From positions 2,728,001-2,792,000 of the forward strand of contig NZ_LT576451.1 in the NCBI RefSeq assembly GCF_900086645.1: a stretch of 64,000 bases of DNA, in the 5' to 3' direction. Under the pieces are notes generated by a model. The model was not told where the DNA came from. It was given only the letters and a program-made list of their open reading frames with translations, and searched no databases. Below are positions 50,319 to 58,936 of this stretch, in pieces (the first letter of the stretch is position 1; each line of letters begins with the position of its first letter). A program made the translations under genes and the position numbers. Source of the DNA: Curtobacterium sp. 9128. GTDB lineage: Bacteria > Actinomycetota > Actinomycetes > Actinomycetales > Microbacteriaceae.

Positions 50319-51830
50319 ATGAGCTTCTCCCTCCCCCGCAGCCGCCGCCGCACCGCGATGGTCGCGACCGCCGTGGCACTCGTCACCGGCATCGCGCTGG
50401 CGGGCTGCGCCGGATCGTCGAACGAGACCGGCGGCACCGACGCCACGGTCCGGGTCGGCCTGGTCCTCGAGCCGACGAGCCTCGACATCCGCACCCAGTC
50501 GGGCGCTGCGCTCGACCAGGTCCTCATCGACAACGTGTACCAGGGCCTCGTCGGGCGCACGGCCGACGGTGACGTCCACGACGTGCTCGCGTCGAAGCAC
50601 GAGGTGTCGAGCGACGGCCTGACGTACACGTTCACGCTCCGCAAGGGCACCACCTTCCAGGACGGCAAGCCCGTCACCGCGGACGACGTCGTCTGGTCGC
50701 TGCAGCAGGTCAAGGACAACGCGTCGTACGTCGACTCGGCGAAGCTCGCGAACGTCTCGTCGATCGCGTCACCCTCGGCGGACACCGTCGTCCTGAAGCT
50801 GTCGAAGCCGGACTCCGACCTGCTCTGGAACCTCACCGGGCGCTCGGGCCTCGTGCTGGAGAAGGCGGCGAAGAACGACCGCTCGGGCACCGCGAACGGC
50901 ACCGGACCGTACGAGGTCGCGAGCTGGAAGCAGGGCGACTCCCTGACGTTCGAGCGGAACGCGGACTACTGGGGCACGAAGGCGAAGGTCGCGAAGATCG
51001 TCTTCCGGTACATCACGCAGCCCTCGACGGCCGTGAACGCGATGGCGAACGGCGACCTCGACGTGCAGACCGCCGTCGACGGCACGCTGAAGAGCCAGCT
51101 GCAGAACTCGTCGGACATCACGCTCCACACGGGCAAGACGACCGACAAGTACACGCTCGCGTTCAACGACCAGGCCGCGCCGTTCACCGACAAGCGGGTG
51201 CGCCAGGCGATCCGGCAGGCGATCGACTCGAAGGCGATCATCAAGGCCATCGGTGGCACGGGCGTCGAGCAGGGCGGGCCGATCCCCCAGCTGGACCCTG
51301 GCTACGAGGACCTGACGGACATCGACGCGTACGACCCGTCGAACGCGAAGAAGCTGCTGGCCGAGGCCGGCTCGCCGAAGCTCGACCTCACGCTGACCTA
51401 CGCGAACATCTACCCGTCGACCATCGGCGACGTGCTGAAGTCGCAGCTCGCCGACGTGGGGATCACCCTGACGGTCAAGCGCGTCGACTTCGCCACCTGG
51501 CTCTCGCAGGTCTTCGAGAAGAAGGACTTCCAGCTGTCGATGGTCGACCACGTCGAGGCCCGTGACTTCGGCAACTGGGCGAACCCGGACTACTACTTCG
51601 GGTACGACAACGCCGAGGTGCAGCAGCTCTACGCAGACTCGGTCGCGGCGACCAGCGCGGACGAGAAGGCGGCCGACCTGAAGAAGGCAGCGAAGATCGT
51701 CAGCGAGGACGCGGCCGGCGAGTGGCTGTACACGTCGACGTCGATCACGGCCGTCCGGAAGGGCGTCACCGGGGTGCCCTTCGACGGCACGAACTCGCGC
51801 TTCGACCTCTCGAAGCTCGCGGTGAAGTGA
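50319..51830 (+). CDS. Peptide/nickel-type ABC transporter substrate-binding lipoprotein
   Basis: 503 residues. Signal peptide with lipobox IALAGCAGSS, then a family-5 solute-binding fold: VRVGLVLEPTSLDIRTQ, YTFTLRKGTTFQDGKPVTAD, VNAMANGDLDVQTAVDG, DKRVRQAIRQAIDSK. GGAAGGA 10 nt before the ATG. First gene of a five-gene cassette that should import a di- or oligopeptide or similar; the substrate is not determinable by eye. Confidence 0.95.
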   Translation: MSFSLPRSRRRTAMVATAVALVTGIALAGCAGSSNETGGTDATVRVGLVLEPTSLDIRTQSGAALDQVLIDNVYQGLVGRTADGDVHDVLASKHEVSSDGLTYTFTLRKGTTFQDGKPVTADDVVWSLQQVKDNASYVDSAKLANVSSIASPSADTVVLKLSKPDSDLLWNLTGRSGLVLEKAAKNDRSGTANGTGPYEVASWKQGDSLTFERNADYWGTKAKVAKIVFRYITQPSTAVNAMANGDLDVQTAVDGTLKSQLQNSSDITLHTGKTTDKYTLAFNDQAAPFTDKRVRQAIRQAIDSKAIIKAIGGTGVEQGGPIPQLDPGYEDLTDIDAYDPSNAKKLLAEAGSPKLDLTLTYANIYPSTIGDVLKSQLADVGITLTVKRVDFATWLSQVFEKKDFQLSMVDHVEARDFGNWANPDYYFGYDNAEVQQLYADSVAATSADEKAADLKKAAKIVSEDAAGEWLYTSTSITAVRKGVTGVPFDGTNSRFDLSKLAVK

Positions 51831-51855
51831 GCACCGAGCCAACTAGCATCGTTCC

Positions 51856-52806
51856 GTGACCCGGTTCCTCGTCGGGCGACTGCTGCTGCTCGTCGTCGGT
51901 CTGCTCGTGGCGAGCATCATCATCTTCGCCACGCTCCGCGTGCTGCCCGGCGACGTCGCGCAGATCGTCGCCGGCACGCAGGCCACCCCGGCGCAGGTCG
52001 AGGAGCTCCGGCAGCAACTGGGCCTCGACCGCCCGGTGGTGGTGCAGTACCTCGACTGGATCGGCGGCGTGTTCCGCGGGGACCTGGGCAGGTCGCTCGT
52101 CACCGACGGCGCAGTCGCTCCGGAGATCACCGAGAAGCTCGGCGTGACGCTCCCCCTCGCTGGCATGTCGCTCGCCGCCGCCCTCGTGCTCGGCGTCCCG
52201 CTCGGAGTCGTCGCAGCCGTGCTCCGTCGACGGGCGGGCGGTGCGGTCATCGCCTTCGTCGCCCAGGCGGTCGCCGCGGTCCCGATCGTGTGGGCCGGGA
52301 TGCTGCTCGTCGCGCTCTTCGCGGTGACGCTGCACTGGTTGCCGACGCAGGGCTTCCCGCTCGACGGTTGGTCGGAACCCGGACGGGCGTTCTCGTCGCT
52401 GGTGCTCCCCGCGCTGACGATCGGTGCGGTCGAGGGCGCTGTCATCCTCCGCTTCACCCGCTCCGCCACCCTGTCGGTGCTCGACGCCGACCACGTCCGG
52501 ACGGCTGCGGCGATCGGGCTGACCCGGAACGGCGCGCTCGTCCGGCACGGCCTGCCGAGCGTGGCGCTCACCGTGCTGGCGGTCCTCGGCGTGCAGATCG
52601 CCGGACTCCTCGTCGGCGCGGTCGTCGTCGAGCAGCTGTTCTCGCTGCCGGGCGTCGGCCGGATGCTCGTGGCCGACGTCGGCCGCCGCGACATCACGAA
52701 GGTGCAATCCGAACTGCTCGTCCTCACCGGCCTGGTGCTCCTGGTCGGGTTCGCCGTGGACGTCGTCCACCGTGCGCTCGACCCCCGACAGCGGGAGGCG
52801 TCGTGA
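51856..52806 (+). CDS. ABC transporter permease (DppB type)
   Basis: 316 residues, about 6 membrane segments. The N-terminus (VTRFLVGRLLLLVVGLLVAS) and DPRxPxxxQY-like region (LDRPVVVQYLDWIGGVFRGD) are typical of DppB, and the EAA-type loop is AAAIGLTRNGALVRHGLPS. The stop overlaps the next permease start as GTGA. It should form half of the channel. Confidence 0.94.
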   Translation: MTRFLVGRLLLLVVGLLVASIIIFATLRVLPGDVAQIVAGTQATPAQVEELRQQLGLDRPVVVQYLDWIGGVFRGDLGRSLVTDGAVAPEITEKLGVTLPLAGMSLAAALVLGVPLGVVAAVLRRRAGGAVIAFVAQAVAAVPIVWAGMLLVALFAVTLHWLPTQGFPLDGWSEPGRAFSSLVLPALTIGAVEGAVILRFTRSATLSVLDADHVRTAAAIGLTRNGALVRHGLPSVALTVLAVLGVQIAGLLVGAVVVEQLFSLPGVGRMLVADVGRRDITKVQSELLVLTGLVLLVGFAVDVVHRALDPRQREAS

Positions 52807-53723
52807 CGGCCTTCCGCCGCATCGTCGCCCGACCGACGGGCGTGTTCGCCGTCGTCGTGCTCGGCCTGCTCGTGGTGCTCGCCGTCGTGTCCCTGTTCTG
52901 GACGCCGGAGAACCCGTTCCGCACGGACCCGTTCCACCAGTGGGAGCCGCCGAGCGGCGCGCACTGGTTCGGCACCGACGGGGTCGGGCGCGACATCGCG
53001 AGCTACCTGCTCGCCGGCACCCGCACCACCGTCATCGTCGCAGTCGGGTCCGGGGTCATCGCGAGCGTCGTCGGCATCGTGCTCACGGCGATCGGGGCGC
53101 TCACCGCGCGGTGGGTGCGCGAGGGCATGGCCGTGCTCCTCGACATCCTGGTGGCCTTCCCCACGCTGCTCACGGCGATGCTCCTCACCGCGATCTTCGG
53201 CGGGTCGCTCGGCGTCGTCATCGTGTCGGTCGGCCTGGCGTTCGGCGTGACGATCGCCCGCGTCGCCCGCGGGGAGATCCGTCGCATCGCCAGGAGCGAC
53301 TACGTCGTCGCAGCCAAGGCGTCCGGCGTCGGCCCGTGGGGCGTGCTCGTCCGGCACCTCGTCCCGAACGCCGCGCCGCTGTTCACCGTGCAGCTCTCGC
53401 TCGCGATGGCGACCGCGGTCCTCGCCGAGGCGGGCCTGTCCTACCTCGGCTACGGCGCGGGCTCCGGGACGGCGTCGTGGGGCAGCCTGTTGTCCGACCT
53501 GCAGACGTACATCGGCGTGCACCCGTGGAGCGCGACGTGGCCGGGTGCGGCGATCGCCCTCGTCGTGGCGGCGCTCTCGCTGCTCGGCGACGCCATCCGC
53601 GACGCCTCCGACCCGCGCCTGACGACGGGCGACGCCGCGCGGGACGCCGATCGTGCACCGGGCACCGACCCCGTGCCGGGCACGGACTCCGCACGGGTGA
53701 CCGGGACCGAGGGGATCGCATGA
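52803..53723 (+). CDS. ABC transporter permease (DppC type)
   Basis: 306 residues, GTG start in the previous stop. Hallmarks of DppC are HWFGTDGVGRDIASYLLAGT and the EAA loop DYVVAAKASGVGPWGVLVRH. The C-terminus is an acidic, Pro/Thr-rich tail. It pairs with the DppB-type permease. The stop overlaps the ATPase start as ATGA. Confidence 0.94.
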   Translation: MTAFRRIVARPTGVFAVVVLGLLVVLAVVSLFWTPENPFRTDPFHQWEPPSGAHWFGTDGVGRDIASYLLAGTRTTVIVAVGSGVIASVVGIVLTAIGALTARWVREGMAVLLDILVAFPTLLTAMLLTAIFGGSLGVVIVSVGLAFGVTIARVARGEIRRIARSDYVVAAKASGVGPWGVLVRHLVPNAAPLFTVQLSLAMATAVLAEAGLSYLGYGAGSGTASWGSLLSDLQTYIGVHPWSATWPGAAIALVVAALSLLGDAIRDASDPRLTTGDAARDADRAPGTDPVPGTDSARVTGTEGIA

Positions 53724-54538
53724 CGCCCACCGACGCGACCAGCGCAGCGACCACTGACGCGACCGCGGCCGGCGGACTGGAGGTGCGTGACCTGTCGGTC
53801 CGCATCACGGGGCGGACGGTCCTGGACCGCGTGTCGTTCACCGTGCCTCCCGGCCGGCGGGTCGGCGTGATCGGCGCATCCGGATCCGGCAAGTCCATGA
53901 CGTCGCTGGCGCTGATGGGCCTGGAGCCGAGCGGCGCCGACGTGACCGGCAGCATCCGGCTGGACGGCGAGGAGCTCGTCGGGATGCCCGACCGGTCGCG
54001 TGCCGCGTTCCGCGGCGCGCGGATCGGCATGGTGTTCCAGGAGCCGGGCACCGCGCTCGATCCGCTCCGTCGCGTCGGGAAGCAGATCGCCGAGCCGCTC
54101 CGACTGCACCGCGGACTCGACCGGCGGGCCGCCGACCGCGCAGCGGTCGAACTCGCCCAGCAGGTCGGGCTCCCGGATCCCGCGTCGCTGCTCCGGCAGT
54201 ACCCGCACCAGCTCTCCGGTGGGCAGCGGCAGCGCATCTGCATCGCGATGGCGATCGCCGGCCGGCCGGACCTCCTCGTCGCCGACGAACCCACGACGGC
54301 GCTCGACGTCACGACCGAGGCGCGGATCCTCGACCTGCTCGAGGGACTCGACGTCTCCGTGCTGTTCGTCACGCACGACCTCGCCGTGCTCGCCCGGATC
54401 GCGGACACGGCCGTCGTGCTCGATGCCGGCCGGGTCGTCGAGACGGGAACGGTCGCCGACCTCCTCGCCGCCCCGCAGCACCCCGCCACGCGCGCACTCG
54501 TCGATGCCGCACGCGCCACCGCGAGGAGGACCACGTGA
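53720..54538 (+). CDS. ABC transporter ATPase (DppD type)
   Basis: 272 residues. Walker A GASGSGKSMTSLALMGL, signature LSGGQRQRICIAMAIAGRP, Walker B LLVADEPTTALD and VLFVTHDLAVLARI. The N-terminus has an Ala/Thr-rich tail. It lacks the full C-terminal oligopeptide/dipeptide domain with cysteines for Fe-S, so it is a short form. Overlaps the next gene by GTGA. Confidence 0.94.
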   Translation: MTPTDATSAATTDATAAGGLEVRDLSVRITGRTVLDRVSFTVPPGRRVGVIGASGSGKSMTSLALMGLEPSGADVTGSIRLDGEELVGMPDRSRAAFRGARIGMVFQEPGTALDPLRRVGKQIAEPLRLHRGLDRRAADRAAVELAQQVGLPDPASLLRQYPHQLSGGQRQRICIAMAIAGRPDLLVADEPTTALDVTTEARILDLLEGLDVSVLFVTHDLAVLARIADTAVVLDAGRVVETGTVADLLAAPQHPATRALVDAARATARRTT

Positions 54539-55314
54539 CCGCCCTGGAAGCAGTCGGACTGCACCGCACGTACCGACTCCCCCGCCGCGGCCCGTTCGAG
54601 CCCGGCCCGGTCCGCACCGCCGTGGACGGCGTGGACCTGACGGTGCCCGACGCTGCGCGGCTCGGGATCATCGGGGAGTCCGGTTCCGGCAAGTCGACCC
54701 TCGTCCGCCTGCTGGCCGGACTGGAGGCCCCTTCCGCAGGCACCGTGTCGGCCGGCGGTCGTCCGGTGACCGCGTCCGGGTCCGCGGCCGCGATGCGCTG
54801 GTTCCGTCGCGAGACCGGGGTGGTGTTCCAGGACCCGTACTCGTCGCTGGACCCGCGGATGCGCGTGGGGGCGATCGTCGGGGAGCCGCTGCGCGCGCTC
54901 CGGATCCCGGGGTCGCACGCGGCGCTCGTGGCGTCGGCGCTGTCGCGGGTGGACCTGCCCGCCGACGCTGCCGACCGGTACCCGCACGAGTTCTCGGGTG
55001 GGCAGCGGCAGCGCATCGCGATCGCCCGGGCGGTGGTGCACGGGCCGCGGATCCTGTTCGGGGACGAGCCGATGAGTGCCCTCGACGTGGTCGTCCGCGC
55101 GCGGGTGATCGACCTGTTCCACTCGCTCGCCGCGGAACTCGGGCTGACGCTCGTCCTGGTGTCGCACGACATCGGCGTGGTGCAGCGGCTGTGCGACTCG
55201 GTCGCGGTGATGTCGTCCGGCCGCATCGTCGAGCACGGTCCGGTGTCCCTGCTCGACGCCCCGGCGCACCCGCTGACCCGCGCGCTGGTCGACGCCGCCC
55301 CCACGCTCCCGTAG
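54535..55314 (+). CDS. ABC transporter ATPase (DppF type)
   Basis: 259 residues. Walker A GESGSGKSTLVRLLAGL, the DppF-type FQDPYSSLDPRMRVG, signature FSGGQRQRIAIARAVVHGP and Walker B LFGDEPMSALDVV. Final gene of the transporter; after it a GC-rich repeat region begins immediately. Confidence 0.94.
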   Translation: MTALEAVGLHRTYRLPRRGPFEPGPVRTAVDGVDLTVPDAARLGIIGESGSGKSTLVRLLAGLEAPSAGTVSAGGRPVTASGSAAAMRWFRRETGVVFQDPYSSLDPRMRVGAIVGEPLRALRIPGSHAALVASALSRVDLPADAADRYPHEFSGGQRQRIAIARAVVHGPRILFGDEPMSALDVVVRARVIDLFHSLAAELGLTLVLVSHDIGVVQRLCDSVAVMSSGRIVEHGPVSLLDAPAHPLTRALVDAAPTLP

Positions 55315-55390
55315 CGCGCGGGCGCGCGGGCGCGCGGGCGTGCGGGCGCCCGCCCACTGGTCCCTCGCCCCCTGGCCCCCTGGCCCCCTG
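55314..55390. repeat. GC-rich tandem arrays after the ABC transporter
   Basis: Four 8-bp units GCGCGCGG (last one GCGTGCGG) at 55314-55345, then three 8-bp units GCCCCCTG at 55367-55390. The 365-bp gap 55315-55679 holds these, the palindromic element, a 22-bp array and the 40-bp palindrome; no coding frame stands out. Confidence 0.8.
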
Positions 55391-55401
55391 GCCCCTCGCC
55401 C

Positions 55402-55517
55402 ACTGGTCACAACACCCCGCTCACGTACGTCGAGTGGTCGGACGTCGTCGGCCGCGCGCAGCGCAGACGACGGCCCCCGACCACTCGACGATCAACCAAC
55501 GGGATGTCGTGACCAGT
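55402..55517. repeat. 116-bp palindromic element, copy 2
   Basis: Terminal inverted repeats ACTGGTCAC / GTGACCAGT (55402-55410, 55509-55517), a perfect 14-bp middle pair CGTCGAGTGGTCGG / CCGACCACTCGACG (55428-55441, 55477-55490) and an inner 7-bp pair CGTCGTC/GACGACG. It can form a three-tier cruciform or RNA hairpin. Copy 1 lies at 47350-47464 in the other orientation. No encoded protein. Confidence 0.75.
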
Positions 55518-55520
55518 CAC

Positions 55521-55585
55521 GAGCCGACCCGACCGGCGAGGAGCCGAGACCCGACCGGCGGGGAGCCGAGACCGAAGCGGCGGGA
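55521..55585. repeat. Three tandem ~20-22-bp repeats next to the palindrome
   Basis: Units starting GAGCCGA and carrying CCCGACCGGCG: 55521-55540, 55541-55562 and a diverged 55563-55585. They directly follow the right end of the palindromic element, just as a 14-bp array borders copy 1. Confidence 0.75.
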
Positions 55586-55602
55586 GCACCTGACACGGGC
55601 CG

Positions 55603-55642
55603 GACGGGAGGGTCGGCGCGGGGCCGCCACGAGCCTCCCGTC
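55603..55642. repeat. 40-bp palindromic repeat, copy 2
   Basis: Arms GACGGGAGG and CCTCCCGTC with GCCGCCACGA at the loop side. It resembles the copy at 33282-33321 over its full length and lies 37 bp past the amidase stop, in a convergent gap. Possibly a bidirectional terminator. Confidence 0.65.
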
Positions 55643-55679
55643 TGGGTGCGTCCGCGGGCGGGGCCGGTGCCGACCGGCC

Positions 55680-57119
55680 TCACCAGACCGGCGGGTGCCT
55701 CCGCTGCCAGCGGATGCGCCGCTCGAGCTGCGCGCCGAGCGCCAGCAGCGTGCGCTCCCCACCCGGCCGGCCGATGAGCTGCACGCCCATCGGGAGCCCA
55801 CCGCCGTCCGGGTGCGTGTCCTCGGTCACCCCGACCGGCAGCGTGATCGCCGGGAGCCCCGCCACGTTCGCCATCGACGTCCACGGCGAGTACGCACACT
55901 GGCGGCGGAAGTCCTCCTCGGGGTCCTCGCCGTACCAGCCGAGCGGACGCGGGGTGAGCGCGAGCGTCGGCGTGACGACGGCGTCGAAGCGGCTGAACGC
56001 GCCGATGAGCGTCGTCGAGAACAGGTCGAGCGCGGTCATCGCGTCGAGGACCTGCGTCCCCGTCAGCGCCCGGCCCCTGGCGACCAGCCAGGCCACCAGC
56101 GGGGTGAGCGCGGACAGGTCGATGCCGGGGAAGGACGGCAGCCGCGCGGCAGAGCTCTCCCATGCGACCCGGAACGCCGACGCGTACGGCACGCGCGGCA
56201 TGGCGACGTCCTCGATGCCGTGGCCGAGCTCGCCGAGCGCCCGGAGTGCGGTGTCCACAGCCGCCCGTGCCGCCGGATCGACCACGACGTCGACCGTGTC
56301 GTCCCACGGTGACCCGTCGAGCACGCCGAGGACGAACCGCCCCTCGCCACGCACGGCCGCCGCGGTGAAGGGCCCGTCACCGACGTCCGGTGTGACGAGC
56401 GCGTACGGCGCGGGCTCGTCGAGGCCCGTCGGCGCCACGAGCGCGTCCAGGTACATGCCCGCGTCCGCGACGGTGCGCGTCAGCGGCCCGGCCACCGAGA
56501 GCCCGCCCACGCCCGAGCGCCCGGCCATCGACGGTACGCGGCCCCGGCTCGGTTTCAGCCCGACGAGGCCCGTCGCGGCAGCGGGGATCCGCACCGATCC
56601 CCCGCCGTCCGAGCCGACCGCCGCCGGCAGCAGTCCCGCCGCGACCGCGACCGCCGCGCCGCTCGACGACCCACCAGGAGCCCGGCTCGTGTCGTACGGG
56701 TTGCGCGTGACACCGCGCACCGTCTCGGACGACGACGACATCCCGAACTCCGGGCTCGCCGTCTTGCCGAGGCTCACCGCACCGGCGGCGTCGAGCGCCG
56801 CGACGAGCGGGTGGTCGGCCGTCGCCGGCCGCTCCGGCAACGACGCCGTCCCGGATCCGGTGGGCACGCCAGCGCGGTCGTACAGGTCCTTGTCACCGGA
56901 CGGGAGGCCCCACAGCGGTCTCGACGTCGGCACCAGGTGGCCGAGACGGTCGGCTCGTTCGCGCGCGGCGTCCGCGGTGACCGTCACGAAGGCACCGAGT
57001 CCCGGGTCCAACCGCTCGATGCGGGCGAGGAAGTGCTCGGTCGCTTCGCGCGCCGTGGTGTCGCCGCGGCGGATCCACTCCCAGAGTTCCTGCGCGGAGA
57101 GGTGGTGGAGTTCGAACAC
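55680..57119 (-). CDS. Amidase (amidase-signature family)
   Basis: 479 residues. The Ser-cisSer-Lys triad is visible: Lys in GLPSGDKDLYDR, cis-Ser in APGGSSSGAAVAVAAGL and nucleophile Ser in GSDGGGSVRIPA. It should hydrolyse an amide; the family is broad (indole-acetamide, aryl-acylamide, GatA-like) and there are no gatB or gatC genes nearby. No signal peptide. Confidence 0.93.
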   Translation of the reverse strand: MFELHHLSAQELWEWIRRGDTTAREATEHFLARIERLDPGLGAFVTVTADAARERADRLGHLVPTSRPLWGLPSGDKDLYDRAGVPTGSGTASLPERPATADHPLVAALDAAGAVSLGKTASPEFGMSSSSETVRGVTRNPYDTSRAPGGSSSGAAVAVAAGLLPAAVGSDGGGSVRIPAAATGLVGLKPSRGRVPSMAGRSGVGGLSVAGPLTRTVADAGMYLDALVAPTGLDEPAPYALVTPDVGDGPFTAAAVRGEGRFVLGVLDGSPWDDTVDVVVDPAARAAVDTALRALGELGHGIEDVAMPRVPYASAFRVAWESSAARLPSFPGIDLSALTPLVAWLVARGRALTGTQVLDAMTALDLFSTTLIGAFSRFDAVVTPTLALTPRPLGWYGEDPEEDFRRQCAYSPWTSMANVAGLPAITLPVGVTEDTHPDGGGLPMGVQLIGRPGGERTLLALGAQLERRIRWQRRHPPVW

Positions 57120-57196
57120 GGTTCCCGAGCCTATTCGCCCTGGTCCTCGTCCCTGCCCGCCGCTGAGCGGGACCCCCGCGCCGGTACGCTTGACGG

Positions 57197-57862
57197 GTGA
57201 GCCGCCGCTACCCGTCCACGATCGCGGCCACGGTCGAGCACGAGATCGTCATCACGAAGTCGCGGTTCGTCACCACCGTCGTCCCGGTGTCCGACCCGGA
57301 CGCGGCGGACCAGGCGATCGCCGAGGTCCGGAAGCGGTTCTGGGACGCGCGGCACAACTGCACAGCGATGGTGACCGGCGTCCTCGGTGACCAGGCGCGC
57401 TCCTCGGACGACGGCGAACCGTCCGGCACCGCTGGCGTGCCGATGCTCGAGGTCCTGCGACGCCGCGAGCTGACCGACGTCGTGGCGGTCGTGACGCGGT
57501 ACTTCGGCGGCGTCAAGCTCGGTGCCGGCGGACTCGTCCGCGCGTACTCGACGTCGGTGTCCGAAGCACTCGACCGTGCCGAGACCGTCCGCCGCGAAGC
57601 CCTGACGTCGGTGACCGTGGACGTCCAGCACGCGGATGCCGGGCGGGTCGACAACGTGCTGCGCGACTGGGTGCGGCACCACGGCGCGACGCTGGCGGAG
57701 ACCCGGTACGGGACGGCCGCGACCTTCGAACTGTGGGTCCCCGCGCCGGCGATCCCGACCCTCGTGGCGGACCTCGCAGCCACGTCGGCCGGCACGCTCG
57801 CCCCGGTCGTCGGTGCCGAGCGGATCGTCGACGTCCCGGTTTCCCGACCCGCGTCGCGCTAG
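57197..57862 (+). CDS. YigZ/IMPACT family protein (UPF0029)
   Basis: 221 residues from GTG 57197. N-terminal UPF0029 domain: VITKSRFVTTVVPVSD, RHNCTAMVTG, SSDDGEPSGTAGVPML, VTRYFGGVKLGAGGLVRAYS; followed by a DUF1949 ferredoxin-like domain. In eukaryotes IMPACT modulates GCN2; the bacterial role is unclear. A remnant gene and a phosphotransferase follow. Confidence 0.94.
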   Translation: MSRRYPSTIAATVEHEIVITKSRFVTTVVPVSDPDAADQAIAEVRKRFWDARHNCTAMVTGVLGDQARSSDDGEPSGTAGVPMLEVLRRRELTDVVAVVTRYFGGVKLGAGGLVRAYSTSVSEALDRAETVRREALTSVTVDVQHADAGRVDNVLRDWVRHHGATLAETRYGTAATFELWVPAPAIPTLVADLAATSAGTLAPVVGAERIVDVPVSRPASR

Positions 57863-57872
57863 CGTCGGTGCC

Positions 57873-57980
57873 GTGATCGTATGGCTGAACGGCACGGGCG
57901 GCGCGGCCGAGGTGGTCGACACGACCACGACCCCGGCGCCGGCGGTCGCCCGGACGATCGTGGAACGCGTGCGCCGATGA
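57873..57980 (+). pseudogene. Internally deleted TmrB-like kinase remnant (35 codons)
   Basis: GTG 57873 encodes VIVWLNGTGGAAEVVDTTTT and 15 more residues. The N-terminus equals the start of actinobacterial P-loop kinases of the TmrB type, which usually continues WLNGTFGxGKTT; here it jumps after WLNGTGG into what looks like the C-terminal end (DTTTTPAPAVARTIVERV). It seems an in-frame deletion of ~150 codons. The stop overlaps the next ATG as ATGA, so it may now only couple translation. Confidence 0.6.
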
Positions 57981-58849
57981 CGACGGACCGCGCACAGGCC
58001 GAGGCAGCGCTCCGCGACGCGTCGGCCGTGACGGGGCGGCGCTGGCACCTCGCGGAACGGCTCGACGGTGGTCGGCAGACCGGCGCCTGGCTGGTCCGTG
58101 CCGAGGACGACTCCGCCGCCGTCCTGAAGACGACGGCGGACGCGGAGTGGGCGGCGCGGATCGTCGCCGCCCGGGGCGCGGTCGACGTCGCTCGGCACGC
58201 GGGCTACTCGACGCCGGCGTGGCTCACCGCCGGAACGACGAGAGCGGGCATCGGCTACCAGATCCAGGAGTGGTGCCCAGGGCACACGTCCGACGACGTG
58301 GACACGGCGACGGCGGAGGCGCTGATCGCGGTCGTCGAGTCGCAGGCCGGGATCGACCCGTCGCCGGAGCACTGTTGGACGGACTTCCTGCAGGAGCAGA
58401 TCGGAGCGGGTCGGGAACGGCTCCGCGCGGAGTCCGGCGCGCCCAGGCCGATGCTCGCCGTCTGCGACCGACTCCTCCTGGACGCGGACCGCGCCACGTG
58501 GCCGCGCACGGACATGGTGCACGGGGACTTCCGGCCGGCCAACGTCCTGTTCGACGGGGGCTCGGTCAGCGGCGTGGTCGACGTCGAGGCGATCGGTAGC
58601 GGGCCGCGAGCGTTCGACCTCGCGACGCTGCTGAGCCACGACCGGGTCGACCAGGACGCGCTCGTGCGCATCGTCGCCGCCGGGACGGACGCTGCCGAAC
58701 CGGTGGTGTTCCGTGCCTGCGTGGCCGTGGTGTTCCTCGACCTCCTGCGGTTCAGCCGACGCGACGAGCACTCGACCGCTGATGGTCGCGCGCGGCAGCG
58801 TCGCCTGCTCACCGAGCGCGCGGAGTGGATCGAGCTGCTGACCCGGTGA
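57977..58849 (+). CDS. APH-family phosphotransferase
   Basis: 290 residues from ATG 57977. Kinase-like fold: catalytic HGDFRPANVLFDGG and metal VVDVEAIGSGPRAFDLATLL (Brenner motif and DFG-like). N-terminal part has the ATP-binding lysine region DSAAVLKTT. The substrate may be an aminoglycoside, choline-like or other small molecule; no resistance claim can be made. Its last codons lie within a 39-bp tandem repeat. Confidence 0.9.
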   Translation: MTTDRAQAEAALRDASAVTGRRWHLAERLDGGRQTGAWLVRAEDDSAAVLKTTADAEWAARIVAARGAVDVARHAGYSTPAWLTAGTTRAGIGYQIQEWCPGHTSDDVDTATAEALIAVVESQAGIDPSPEHCWTDFLQEQIGAGRERLRAESGAPRPMLAVCDRLLLDADRATWPRTDMVHGDFRPANVLFDGGSVSGVVDVEAIGSGPRAFDLATLLSHDRVDQDALVRIVAAGTDAAEPVVFRACVAVVFLDLLRFSRRDEHSTADGRARQRRLLTERAEWIELLTR

Positions 58850-58914
58850 TCCCGGCGTGCCGGCGGACGCCCGACGCTGACCCGGTGATCCCGGCGTGCC
58901 GGCGGACGCCCGAC
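58837..58914. repeat. Two tandem 39-bp direct repeats across the APH stop codon
   Basis: Two exact copies (58837-58875, 58876-58914), beginning GCTGACCCGGTGATCCCGGC, with a third started at 58915. The APH stop TGA lies in the first unit. Period 39 = 13 codons. Each unit includes CCGGCGTGCCGG, a small palindrome. The array fills the convergent gap to the TauE gene. Confidence 0.9.
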
Positions 58915-58936
58915 GCTGACACGGAACGGCCCCGCG

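Noticed and set aside
57977..58849. Aminoglycoside resistance gene
   Set aside because: The APH fold is clear but the family covers many substrates; sequence alone by eye does not support a resistance call.
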